Below are positions 43,021 to 54,213 of a stretch of DNA of 64,000 nt, in pieces. This DNA is from Liolophura sinensis. Its lineage: Eukaryota > Mollusca > Polyplacophora > Chitonida > Chitonidae. Position 1 is the stretch's first letter; each line of letters starts with the position of its first letter. Made by a program: the position numbers and the translations under genes. The notes under the pieces are model-generated. The model did not search any database, was not told the DNA's origin, and worked only from the letters and a program-made list of their open reading frames with translations. Location of the stretch: positions 930,001 through 994,000 of the forward strand of contig NC_088302.1 in the NCBI RefSeq assembly GCF_032854445.1. The letters run 5' to 3'.

Positions 43021-45971
43021 TTACTCTATATTCTCATACATTAAGTCAACACCAGGTGTGTTTCCAACCTCTCCCTGAGCGTGAGAATAGAGATTTCCTC
43101 GCCGGGCAAGGGTTTCACCAAACTTCTTGTTTACATCCCTCTTTGACCTGACGATCAGACAAGCCACGAGCACGATAATAATCAACACAGAAACACCTAG
43201 TGCTATTCCCAGAGCCATAATTTCTACATTAATGTTAGCAACGCTCTCAACATATCCCGGTTCTGTAGTCGGGACCGACTCGGGATATGCCTCTACATGC
43301 ACACAGACCGGTTCTGTTCGGGAGTCGGGGTATACCTCTGCCCATATGCAGACGTTGTAACTGTGACCAGACTCCAGATCGAACAGGACAGCAGAGCGCT
43401 TCTCTGGATGGTACAGATTCTCCTTGTCGTCGTCAGATCCAGCGTCTTCCCTGTATGTCAGCCGGAAACCAGTAATGGTACCTGGACCATGCACTGACCA
43501 ATGGATGACCACATCGTCACCGGCGGTGTCAGTGGTGACATCCCGAAGCACAATGGCGGAGTCCTCTTTACAAACAGTTGGTATGGAGTAGGACACAGAC
43601 ACTGACGTCCTGTTCGCCTCACAATCCGTCACATTGTAGCACTGTACAAGGAGTAACTCTTTGTCAGGAGGCGAGTGGCAGCGGGCGTGGTCAATTTTGT
43701 AATTGATAGGTGTATACCTCAGCCAGGCTGCACTACAGTCACACTGCAGTGGATTACCTAAAAGGTAGAGATTTCTAAATGTGTTGTTAGACACAAGTCT
43801 CTGTAAACTCGGGGCTACAGTGAACTCATTGGAACGAAGGTCAAGGACTCGTAGTGTATTAGCTGCCATGAACGTTTCTGGTGACACAGCGTGTAGCTGA
43901 TTACCCGCTAGATAAAGGTCATTCAGTTTGAACACCGATATCCTGTTTACCGGAATCAAAGCCCCGAGAGTCTGTAGCTGGTTGTGACTCAGATCCAGAG
44001 TCAAAACGCCTCCTAGACAAGCGTCAGGGGAGATAACGTGTATAGCATTTCGAGAGAGATTCAGGGTGCTGACATTCCGTAACGCACATGGATCCAGGGA
44101 CTGGGTGAAATTAACTGGGGGATTTTCCACACTGGTAAATCTGTTACTAGACAGGTCGAGCAGGTAAACCCTTGTTATATTCGTGGTAATCCTGATGGGT
44201 GAGCTGATCAGGTTTTTGCTCATACTTAATCTTGCGCTTGCTCCGTTTACTGTATTACGTCCAGTTACTGTCAGATTTCGGATATTATTGTTATCGGCGT
44301 AGATGTAGATCCACTGACCACTGGAGGCAATGACGTCCAGCGTCTCAAGGGCGTTATTAGAGACATTGAAAGTGACAGAACTACCGAAGACTTTTACCTG
44401 AGTGTTTTTACCAAAACCTTTTAGGTTATTATTGGAGAGATCTGTTTTTCCGGGTAGACTGGTTCTGTTAACCGGAAATTCACCATTTAGAGAACAGTTC
44501 TTCAGGCTGAGTTCTGTCGACACCTTCCGAAAGCAGTAAAGACATCTGCTGATAAGGGAGGTAACTTTGTGTCAGAGAGACGGAGAGCGCGTAGACCAGT
44601 CCACTTTGGTAATCTTTCAAACAAGGGTACAATTGAAGAAGTGAGCAAGTGATTGTTGTCCAAATACAGAGTATATATACGAGATGACAGTTGTTCAAAG
44701 AAATCTCGAGGTATGTCCCGTATCTGGTTATTATCCAGATAGAGATACTGCAAACTAGATGAGTTTGTTAGAGCTCCCGGTGGAATCGCAGTCAATTTAT
44801 TCTGGCTCAAACCTAAATTTCTGAGAGAAATTAAATTCCTGAATGCTCCTGGTTGAATCGTCGATAAACTGTTGTTTTGCAGATAAATATAAGCGATGCT
44901 GGCTGACTGGCTAAAGGCATCAGTCATCACAACATTCATGAGGTTGTCAGAGATGCCAGAGATTCTGTTGTTTCGCAGGTTTATGGTCTTAAGTTTTGTG
45001 AGTGGTCGTAGTAATTCGGGTTTAAGATACGTAAGCATGTTTGATGAGAGATCTAGAGAATTCAGATTGGGACATCCTTCAAACAGCTTCAGGGGTAAAT
45101 CCGACAGACGGTTATAGCTAGCTACCAAAGTCTGTAGTTTATCCAGTCCCTTGAATATTTCCTCAGGTAGACTCGACAGCTGGTTTCTTACTAGAGAAAT
45201 GGTCGATAAATTAGAATTGCGTGAGAAGAGGGTTTCCTCTAACTCCACGATGTCATTGTAGGCCACATACAGTTGTTGCAGATTGATTAATTCGTCAAAT
45301 AATCTTACAGGCAGACTGGAAATCGCATTATTCTGTAATGATAGCGTTTTCAAAGAAGTAAGACCTCTGAAAGAAAAATCGTCTAGCCCTGCAATCTTGT
45401 TGGCATAAAGATTTAAATCGGTAAGATGGACAAGTGCACGGAATGCCCCGGGCTCGATCTTCTCAATGTAGTTACTTGTGAGCTGAAGACTTTCCAGCAA
45501 GGTGATGTTTGAAAAGTCTTCTGGACGAATTGTAGGTATTCTGCTTCCACTCAACGTAAATGACGTCAGTTTCTTCAGATTTCTGATCGCACAAATGGGG
45601 ATGGAAGTAAGTCTCAAATAAGAAACTGTCAACTGGGTTAATGAGTTTTCTAGTCCGGCAAAAACCTGGCACTCCAACTCAGATATCTGTATTCTTGACA
45701 ATGTCAGTCTGGTTACTGGCAACTTCTTGAATGCACCTTTTGCAATGGAATTAATTCCATATCCGTATATTGTTAAGGATCGAAAATACACATCATCTGG
45801 GGGCAAAAGTGTTGGTAGTTCTCCGGTGAAAACGTTATTACAGGTTATGTCGGAATTGTTTCTGGGTTGACACGTGCAACGTGGGTCAACTGGACACTGA
45901 CCGTGGCCCTCCTCCAGTAAGACAACCAGCGAGACGAGGGTGACCAGCAGTCCGTAGTGAAGTCCGCCCAT
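43021..45971 (-). pseudogene. LRR-FnIII transmembrane receptor, copy 3, frameshifted
   Basis: Starts at 45971 (MGGLHYGLLVTLVSLVVL) and has the same architecture as the intact copy. The frame breaks near 44523, where gacaccttccg replaces gacagcctaccg, a net loss of one base. The first frame ends after 489 codons, inside the LRRs. The second (to 43021) continues with the remaining LRRs, LRRCT, FnIII-like domain, membrane segment and tail ending MYENIE. A 15-residue (45-bp) direct duplication lies in the membrane-proximal stalk: AYPESVPTTEPGYVE follows the related VYPDSRTEPVCVHVE. The rest is open, so the break is recent or could be a sequencing error. Confidence 0.85.
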
Positions 45972-46430
45972 CGTGTACTGGTGGCGGAGTCGTCCTGCGT
46001 GCGACTGCGACCTACAGGTAGCTCGGATAAGGATAATATTTGAGAAACTCTTCTGTATAAGTGGTGATATGACGTGGGCGAAGTCTCGAGAACCGCTCTA
46101 AAACCGCACATAAAGACATGGCTAAATAAACAAAGTGCGGGACATTTTGTTATAAAGTTTTCTGTTTACCTACTTGAGAGTTGAATTAAGATGTATTTAC
46201 GAATCAGCGCACAGGTTTGGGGGGAGCTGAATTCAGTCTAGTCTGTGTTTCTGACTTCCTTGTACGTAGTCGTGCTAGACATGTAGTTATATTCCAATCC
46301 ACCTGAGTGTCCACGCCCAGTTTTGTGTACAGTACATGCACACGGAGCTCTGTAAAAAACGACAAAGAGCCAGAATTTACAAATGACTCAGATACACTAA
46401 AAAAGGGCCTACGCCATAAAAAATAGCACT
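45972..46430 (-). promoter_or_regulatory. Conserved 5' flank of LRR gene copy 3
   Basis: Matches the flanks of copies 1 and 2, with tgacgtgggcgaagtctcga replacing the tgacgtgggtgaagtcacga of the intact copy. Confidence 0.3.
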
Positions 46431-48200
46431 AAGAACAAACGAGGATATATCCAAATGAGCCAGGACCAGCTTACTCCAATACACCCCAAGGAACCAGGTC
46501 TTACAGGTAACCCTGTTACACCATGAAGAACCAGGACTTACAGTCACCCCTGATGGAACCAAGATTTACAACTAAACAAGCACTGTTGCACCCTAAGGAA
46601 CCAGGTCTTACAAGAAACCCTGTGACGCCCGAAGGAATCAGGACTTACAGCTACCCCTGATACACCCTAAGGGACCAGGACGTACAGTCATCCCTGATGT
46701 AACCAGGATTTACAACTAAACGTGTTACATCCTAAGAAGGCAGGACTTACAGCTAACTCTGATACACCCCAAGGAAGCAGGAATAACATTTAACCCTGTT
46801 ACACCCTTAGGAACCAGGACTTACAGCTACCTATAATATACCGAGTAGCCAGATCTTACATCTAACCTTCATGCACGCTCATACACGTGGGAAGTCTTCA
46901 AATCAGACCACATGATACGTGTGAAAGAAAAGGTCTTCAAATCAGAACATACGATCCATGTGAAAGACAAAGTCTTTAAATCAGACCATAGGATACATGT
47001 GAAAAAAGTCTTCAAATCAGACTTTATTTCCTATTTTATAATATAGGAGAAGGCAGCGGGGGCCATCAACACTGGTAAATACCGGCCAGTAAGTGGCTAC
47101 TATGTAACTGTCATACGCCATAAAAAATAGGACTATGGGCAAATAAGGATACACCCAAAGAACCAGGACTTACGGTTAAACCTGTTACACCATAAGGAAC
47201 CAGGGCTTAAAGGTAACCCTGATACACCGTAACAGGCTGTAACCCTGTAATGCCCTAAGCAATCAGGACTTACAGCTAACCCTGATACACAATAAAGAAC
47301 CCTGTTACACCCTAAGGAACCAGGACTTACAGCTAAACCTGTTACACCGTAACAGGCTGTAACCCTGTAATACCTTAAGCAACCAGGACTTACAGCTAAC
47401 CCTGTTACACCATAAGGAACCAGGACTTACGGATAACCCTGATACACCATACGAAACCAGGACTTACACCTAAAGCTGTTACACCATAAGGAACCAGGGC
47501 TTACGGCTAACCCTGATACACCATAAGAAACCAGGACTTACACTTAAAGCTATTACACCAAAAGGAACCAGGACTTACGGCTAACCCTGATACATAATAA
47601 GGAACCAGGACTTACATGCACAACTACCCCTGATACACCCTGAGGATACAGGACTTACAGTCATCCCTGTTACACCACAAGGACCCAATCTTACAAATAT
47701 CCCTCATACAGCCTAAGGAACCAGAATTAACAGTTAACTCTGATATACCTTAAGGAACCAGAACTTACAGTTAACCCTGTTACACCCTAAGGAATCAGGA
47801 CTTATAGCTAACCCTGTCACACCCTAAGGAACCAGGACTTACAGCTACCCCTGGTATACCCTAAGGAACAAGGCCTTACAGCTACCTCTAATATACCGAG
47901 TAGCCAGAATTTACATCTAACCTTCATGCACGCTCATGTACGTGGGAAGTCCTCAAATCAGACCACCTGATATGTGTGAAAGAAAAGGCCTTCAAATCAG
48001 AACATACGATCCATGTGAAAGAGTCTTTAAATCAGACCATAGGATTCATGTGAAAAAAGTCTTCAAATCATAGGACTTTATTTCCTATTCTATAATATGG
48101 GAGGACAGCGGGGGCCGTCAACACTGGTAAATACCGGACAGTAGGCCTAAGTGGCTACTATGTAACTGTCAGACAATTTCATGTCACATCCGGGATAAGC
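46412..48200. repeat. ccaggacttacag minisatellite with internal duplication
   Basis: Degenerate ~36-40-bp units. The block 46412-47115 (starting cgccataaaaaatag, ending aaatgg-type tail ggctactatgtaactgtca) is followed by a second, longer version at 47116-48180 with the same start and end. The region therefore duplicated internally in copy 3 only. Confidence 0.7.
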
Positions 48201-48409
48201 CCCAATTACGCTGGCTATAACACCCATTTAACAAACAATCAGCCATTTGGAGTATGTGAAAGCCTGCTATCACTGTACTGTCGAGATATCCGGTCCCCAT
48301 GTATGACAAATTTGGGCAAATGGATACGTGTTTAATTCATACTCTCAAACCTGCTATATACACATCATGTCTTCTTATTTGATGCAGCTTATCGCTTGGG
48401 CGTGTTCGT

Positions 48410-48615
48410 TATATCCCCTCTGCAACAGTATATCCTCTATGCAACTTATCGCTTCAACATATGAGGTGTATCCTTTGTGTAATTTATCGCGTGGATGTAT
48501 GTGGTGTATGCCCTGTGCAACTTACCGCTTGAACGTGCAGGTATATCCCTGTGCAACTTACCACTTGAACGTGCAGGTATATCCCTGTGCAACTTACCAC
48601 TTGAACGTTTATTCC
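48410..48615. repeat. ~36-45-bp repeat (gtgcaacttaccgcttgaac)
   Basis: Five imperfect units related to 8870-9095. Confidence 0.55.
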
Positions 48616-48725
48616 GAGTGCAACGACCGTTATAAACATGAATACATTCTCATGTGACAACGTATGCAACCTGCTCCATTTTAAAACAAACACGTGAATA
48701 GACCTCATGACAGATAAGGCAACCG

Positions 48726-48757
48726 GTGGGGGTGGGGGTGGGGGTGGGGGGGGGAGG
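48726..48757 (+). repeat. G-run with quadruplex potential
   Basis: Four runs of five G separated by single T, followed by a run of nine G. It is unique in this window and is absent from the matching places in units 1 and 2. Confidence 0.8.
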
Positions 48758-48889
48758 ATTCTAAACCTTTATGCAGTAAGAAAAATAGTAACCAGCTCAG
48801 TAGTTTTCACAAAAAATTAGCAACCTAAAGTAGGACGTTTACACAGTATGTGCATGTCTCCACCTTGCACAACTAGACTGTGTCAACAA

Positions 48890-49300
48890 GCCCCTGAAAT
48901 GAGAGCATGTGATACATCTGGACGACAATCTTTAAATCCGAGAATGTGGCTTGTTTGAAAGGCAAAGTTTTTAAATATGATCATATGATACATGTAAAAG
49001 ACATTCATTAAATCCATAAGATACGTGTAAAAGTCTTTAATTCAGACCAAATGATACGCGTAAAAGACACAGTCCTTCATCAGGGCATATAATGTACATG
49101 AAAGACAGTTTCAAAGATACGCGTGCAAGACGAAGTCTTCAAATCAGACCATGACAGATGTGAAAGACAGCCTTCAAATCAGACTATATGACACGTCTGA
49201 AAGACAAACCTCTCATATTAGATCATATGATACGTGTGAAAGACAAAAGTCTTCAAATCAGATATATGTGATATGTGTGAAATATAGTATAAAAGATTAA
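48890..49300. repeat. Degenerate ~40-bp repeat (gatacgtgtgaaagacaaag)
   Basis: Counterpart of 9560-9960. Confidence 0.5.
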
Positions 49301-49421
49301 CACCATATAGAGAATAAGACCAGTGCCTCGACGACAGCTTGAAAATTGACAAACAGTTATGCATAACCCATGAAATACGGTCTCTTTTTCAACATACCTC
49401 AGTTGGGCTTTTATTCTAGGC

Positions 49422-49695
49422 GGGGGGCCTTTGTGGCCGAAGGGTTTAGCGCGTATGCGCGGCGCAATGACCCAGGAGCCTCCCACCAATGCAGGCGTTG
49501 TGAGTTCAAGTCCAGCTCAAGCCGGCTTCCTCTCCGGCCGTGTGTGGGAAGGTTTTCCAGCAACCTACGGATGGTCGTCGGTTTCTTGTGGGCTTTCCTC
49601 CGGTTTCCTCCTCCCATGATACTGGCAGTCGTCCTCTACGTGAAATATTCCTTGACTGTGGCGTAAAACAGAAATCAAATAAATAAATAAATAAA
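49422..49695 (+). mobile_element. SINE family A, near full length
   Basis: The tRNA-like head has an A box (tggccgaagggtttagcgcg) and a B-box-like gagttcaagtcc, closest to Leu/Ser-type tRNAs. A body follows (ggaaggttttccagcaacct, then tttcctccggtttcctcc), then a 3' end caaataaataaataaataaa. A possible short target duplication is ttctagg on both sides. It is present only in copy 3. Confidence 0.8.
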
Positions 49696-50379
49696 ACTAA
49701 TTTTCTAGGGGTTCATGTATCGCGTGGAACTTTCCGGACTGGGAAAAACAACAGAACAGGACAAGTTGCTGAGGATTGACAAGCATCATCCATTTTATTA
49801 CGCTGTACATGACTGAACGACCTGATGAGAGAAAAATACCAATGTTAGCAAAACTAATTTCAGAGAGGTTTGGTAGAAACTGCCGAAACGAAAGAATCTG
49901 TCGAATGAAATACGACAGTCGGTTCCTAGGCATAGAGCATCGTACCTGACGAGAGGAAAACTAATGACAGAGGTTTGGTAGAAACTGCACCTTTCACATA
50001 TCAGGCAAGTGCTTTTATTTCTAACTAAGCTCTAAGTCCTAGTGCATCCAATCAGAAACAACCTTCTTGCGTACACATTGTCTACCGTCAGTAGTCTTGT
50101 TAAATTATACGAAAATCTGCAACTGGCTAAGAAAAAAGTGAACCGACTGCGTGCAACGCGAGATTAAAGCAAATGTTAAACAAGATTTAGTAGAATAAAG
50201 TGTTGAATTAATAGAGGCATAGGTGAAACAGAAATTACTGTGACATGCTACCGGGCTGGAGGAAATATCGTCCCGAAATTTAAGTTCTGCTAAGTTCCAC
50301 TGAACAAGTGAATCAGCAATGAAATCCATCCATCAATAAATAAATATTATACGGTTTCATGTAAATGCTTAAATCTTAC
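49696..50379. other. Copy-3-specific spacer, no gene seen
   Basis: Not found in units 1 or 2. Short minus-strand frames have no recognisable domain. Confidence 0.35.
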
Positions 50380-51310
50380 CAAGTCACACGCCACTAGCAC
50401 CTTGGTTTATGTTACCAAATCACACGCCACTAGCACCTTGGTTTATAGCACCAAATCACACGCCATTAGCACCTTGGTTCATAGTACCAAATCACACGCC
50501 ACTAGAACCTTGGTTTATAGTACCAAATCACATGAAACTAGCATCTTGGTTTATAGTACCAAATCACACGCAACTAGCACCGTGGTTTATGGTACCAAAT
50601 CACACGCCACTAGCACCGTGGTTTATAGCACCAAATCACACGCCACTAGCACCTTGGTTTATAGCACCAAATCACATGCCACTAGCACCTTGTTTTATAG
50701 TACCAAATCACACGCCACTAGCACCTTGGTTTATAGTACCAAATCACACGCCACTAGCACCTTGTTTTATAGTACCAAATCACACGCCACTAGCACCATG
50801 GTTTATGGAACCAAATCACACGCCACTAGCACCGTGGTTTATAGTACCAAATCACACGCCACTAGCACCGTGGTTTATAGTACCAAATCACACGCCACTA
50901 GCACCTTGGTTTATAATACCAAATCACACGCCACTAGCACCGTGGTTTATGGTACCAAATCACATGCCACTAGCACCTTGGTTTATAGCACCAATCACAC
51001 GCCACTAGCACCTTGTTTTATAGCACCAAATCACACGCCACTAGAACCTTGGTTTATGGTACCAAATCACACGCCACTAGCACCTTGGTTTATAGTAGGA
51101 GATCACACGCTACTAGCACCTTGGTTTATAGTACCAAATCACACGCCACTAGAACCTTGGTTTATAGTACCAAATTACACGCCACTAGAACCTTGGTTTA
51201 CAGTACCAAATCACACGCCACTAGAACCTTGATTTATAGTACCAAATCACACGCCACTAGAACCTTAGTTTATAGTACCAAATCTCACGCCACTAGCACT
51301 TTGGTTTATT
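50380..51310. repeat. 36-bp minisatellite (tttatagtaccaaatcacac)
   Basis: About 25 units. Frames giving LVYSTKSHATST-type repeats follow from the unit length; a neighbouring frame is equally open. Confidence 0.85.
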
Positions 51311-51643
51311 ACCTTGTGCTTCACAGAGTTTTCCACAACCCATAATGCAGGCCATTACAGGAGGGTCAATTAGAACCAAAACTAGCACCATCTAGATGAA
51401 ACGACTGTGCTGTGCCGAGCTTTAATGGTTATAGTAACGGTAAAAATGTACTGTCCATATAAAAAGATGCCAGTGTTACACTGAATGTATAAAACAGGGT
51501 GGAAAACGAGAATTCGCAACTTCAGTGTACTGGTACAATAACTTGTTTCAAAGTATGAAATATCAAAAATATTATGTCCTCGAAAAGCTGACATGAATAC
51601 GCTGTAGCATACTGTATGTGACTGTGCGCGAGACAATGTACAA

Positions 51644-52160
51644 ATGAGAATGTACTACATCTGGTTTTCTCAAATCCTTCAGCATTTATCACCGGAACAG
51701 CTGTAACATGTGACCATGTAAAAGTGAGAATGTACTACATCTGGATTTCCCAAATCCTTCAGCATTTATCACCGGAACAGCTGTAACACGTGACCATATA
51801 AAAGTGAGAATGTACTACATCTGGATTTCTCAAATCCTTCAGCATTTATCACCGGAACAGCTGTAACACGTGACCATGTAAAAGTGAGAATGTACTACAT
51901 CTGGATTTCCCAAATCCTTCAGCATTTATCAGCAGAACAGCTGTAACACGTGACCATGTAAAAGTGAGAATGTACTACATCTGGATTTCCCAAATCCTTC
52001 AGCATTTATCAGCAGAACAGCTGTAACACGTGACCATGTAAAAGTGAGAATGTACTACATCGGGATTTCCCAAATCCTTCAGCATTTATCAGCGGAACAG
52101 CTGTAACACGTGACCATGTAAAAGTGAGAATGTACTACATCTGGATTTCCCAAATCTATC
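51644..52160. repeat. 80-bp tandem repeat
   Basis: Units start at 51644, 51724, 51804, 51884, 51964, 52044 and 52124, all exactly 80 bp apart. Each contains tgagaatgtactacatctgg and ggaacagctgtaacacgtga. Units 1 and 2 have a single related segment (about 10840-10900). Confidence 0.9.
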
Positions 52161-52229
52161 TCCATTTAGTATCGGAACACTTGTGTTTAGAAGTACACAC
52201 AATCCCTAACCACTCAAAATTTTATGTCG

Positions 52230-52940
52230 ACATGCTTGAGCACATCCCTGCCCAGTCACGACTGCATCTTGAGCACATCCCTACTCACTCCCCACTGTAT
52301 CTTTGAGCCCATCCCTATTCACTCCCCAATGTATCTTGAGCACATTCCTACTCACTCACGATGTTATCTTGAGCACATCACCTCTCACTCACGATGTTAC
52401 CTTGAGCACATTCCTACTCACTCACGATGTTATCTTGAGCACATCCCTAACTAGTCACGACTGCATCTTGAGTACATCCCTACTCACTCACGACTGCATC
52501 TTGAGCACACCCCTATTCACTCCCCATTGTATCTTGAGCACATTCCTACTCACTCACGACTGTATCTTGAGCACATCCCTCCCCACTCACGACTGTACCT
52601 TGAGCACATCCCTAACTAGTCACGACTGCATCTTGAGCATATCCCTACCCAGTCACGACTGTATCTTGAGCACATCCCTCCCCACTCACGACTGTATCGT
52701 GAGCACATCCCTCCCCACTCACGACTGTATCTTGAGCACATCCCTCCCCACTCACGACTGTATCTTGAGCACATCGCTACCCACTCACGACTGTATCTTG
52801 AGCACATCCCTCCCCACTCAGGACTGTATCTTGAGCACATCCCTCCCCACTCACGACTGTATCATGAGCACATCTCTACCCATTCAGGACTGTATCTTGA
52901 ACACATCTCTACCCACTCACGATTTCATCTTGAGCACAAA
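52230..52940. repeat. 33-bp minisatellite (cttgagcacatccctactca)
   Basis: About 21 units; longer than in units 1 and 2. Confidence 0.85.
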
Positions 52941-53164
52941 CACTTCTAGAAGTTTAAGAGGCAGGTTCCTCACAATGGCTTATTAGGAACCAAATGACCA
53001 TTGTTACCATGTGCTTGGTCAAAATGTGTAGTGTGGTCAAAATCATTACTATGTGCTAGGTGTGATGGTCAGGAAATCCAAGATGACCGACACTAAACAC
53101 ACTGGATTACGCAGAATGGTCAAAATTAATTGTAACCAACCTCAGGCCGATCTTAAGCCACTGT

Positions 53165-53460
53165 GTAATTATGAGCTATGATTAAAAACTTGTTAGTAGG
53201 ACATCTGGAAAAAAAAACTTGCTGGTAATACATCTGGTACAAAAACACTTGTTGGTAGGACATCTGGTACAAAAAAACTTGATGATAGAACATCTGGTAC
53301 AAAAAAAAACTTGTTGGTAGGTCATCTGGTACAAAAAACGTGTTGGTAGGACGTCTGGTACACAAAACTTGTTGGTAGAACATCTGGTACCAAAAAAAAT
53401 TTGTTGGTAGAACATCTGGTACAAAAAAAACTTGTTGGTAGGTCATATGGTATAAATGAA
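53165..53460. repeat. ~30-bp repeat (acttgttggtaggacatctg)
   Basis: About nine units with variable A runs. Units 1 and 2 have only about two (near 11540). Confidence 0.75.
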
Positions 53461-53639
53461 AAGATGAACACACAGAGAAATAACACTGCGGACCTGTTGT
53501 TTAAGCCAAAGCTTGAGTTGCATTTTGTAAATAACTCACATGATAGATAGCTAAACAATGTAATAAAATATAATACCTTATAAATTTAGTCCAAACACTA
53601 AAATATAAGCATATAACTTACAGTAATGCATTAGAGCAC

Positions 53640-53775
53640 AGCTGATTAATATATAACATATTTCAGAACAGACATAACATAGTTCAGAATAGATAAAACA
53701 TAGTTTAGAATAAATAGAACACAGTTCAGAATAGATAAAACATAGTTCAGAATAGATAAAACATGTTTATAGATT
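53640..53775. repeat. ~21-bp repeat (acatagttcagaatagataa)
   Basis: Five to six units, present only in copy 3. Confidence 0.65.
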
Positions 53776-54108
53776 TAACATACAAAAACGTAAACATAAA
53801 CAAATATCAGAATATTGAGATAAGGTCATCTGTTTATCATACAGTTCCTCCTGTGCAGCATAAGAATACAAACTAGACGTACACCATACACGTGTAGTTA
53901 ACAACAGTCAAAACATGCTTTGCAAAGAACATTTCATAAAAACTTTAAACTTTGAGAAAACAGAAACCACTTAATCCAGAACAATATTAGAAGTTAATTT
54001 TTTAGAGTAAAAATATATTTTTCATCCTCTCTGGGGATGGGCTTTCAAATAAAATCTCTTCAAATAAAATAAATTCACAAATAGATGCAGATTAGGTGAT
54101 TTCCAGTA

Positions 54109-54213
54109 TTAATTCAGCTTCTTGCTTGTTTTTTCTGTCTTTTCCCCTCCCCCGTAGTTGACCAACAGTACTAGTTTACCCACACCAGTTGCCACTCCTG
54201 GAAAGTTTGGCGC
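54109..54213 (-). CDS. SWEET exon E (last)
   Basis: APNFPGVATGVGKLVLLVNY and a charged tail ending TSKKLN, then TAA. Acceptor gtttcag. Duplicated at 11881-11985 and 28044-28148. Confidence 0.85.
   Translation of the reverse strand, partial: APNFPGVATGVGKLVLLVNYGGGEKTEKTSKKLN

Noticed and set aside
49422-49500. Functional tRNA gene
   Set aside because: The head has A- and B-box-like segments but no clean cloverleaf. It is joined to a SINE body and an AAAT tail.
50402-51345. LVYSTKSHATST repeat protein
   Set aside because: Unit of 36 bp keeps several frames open; copy number and frame are not conserved in units 1 and 2.
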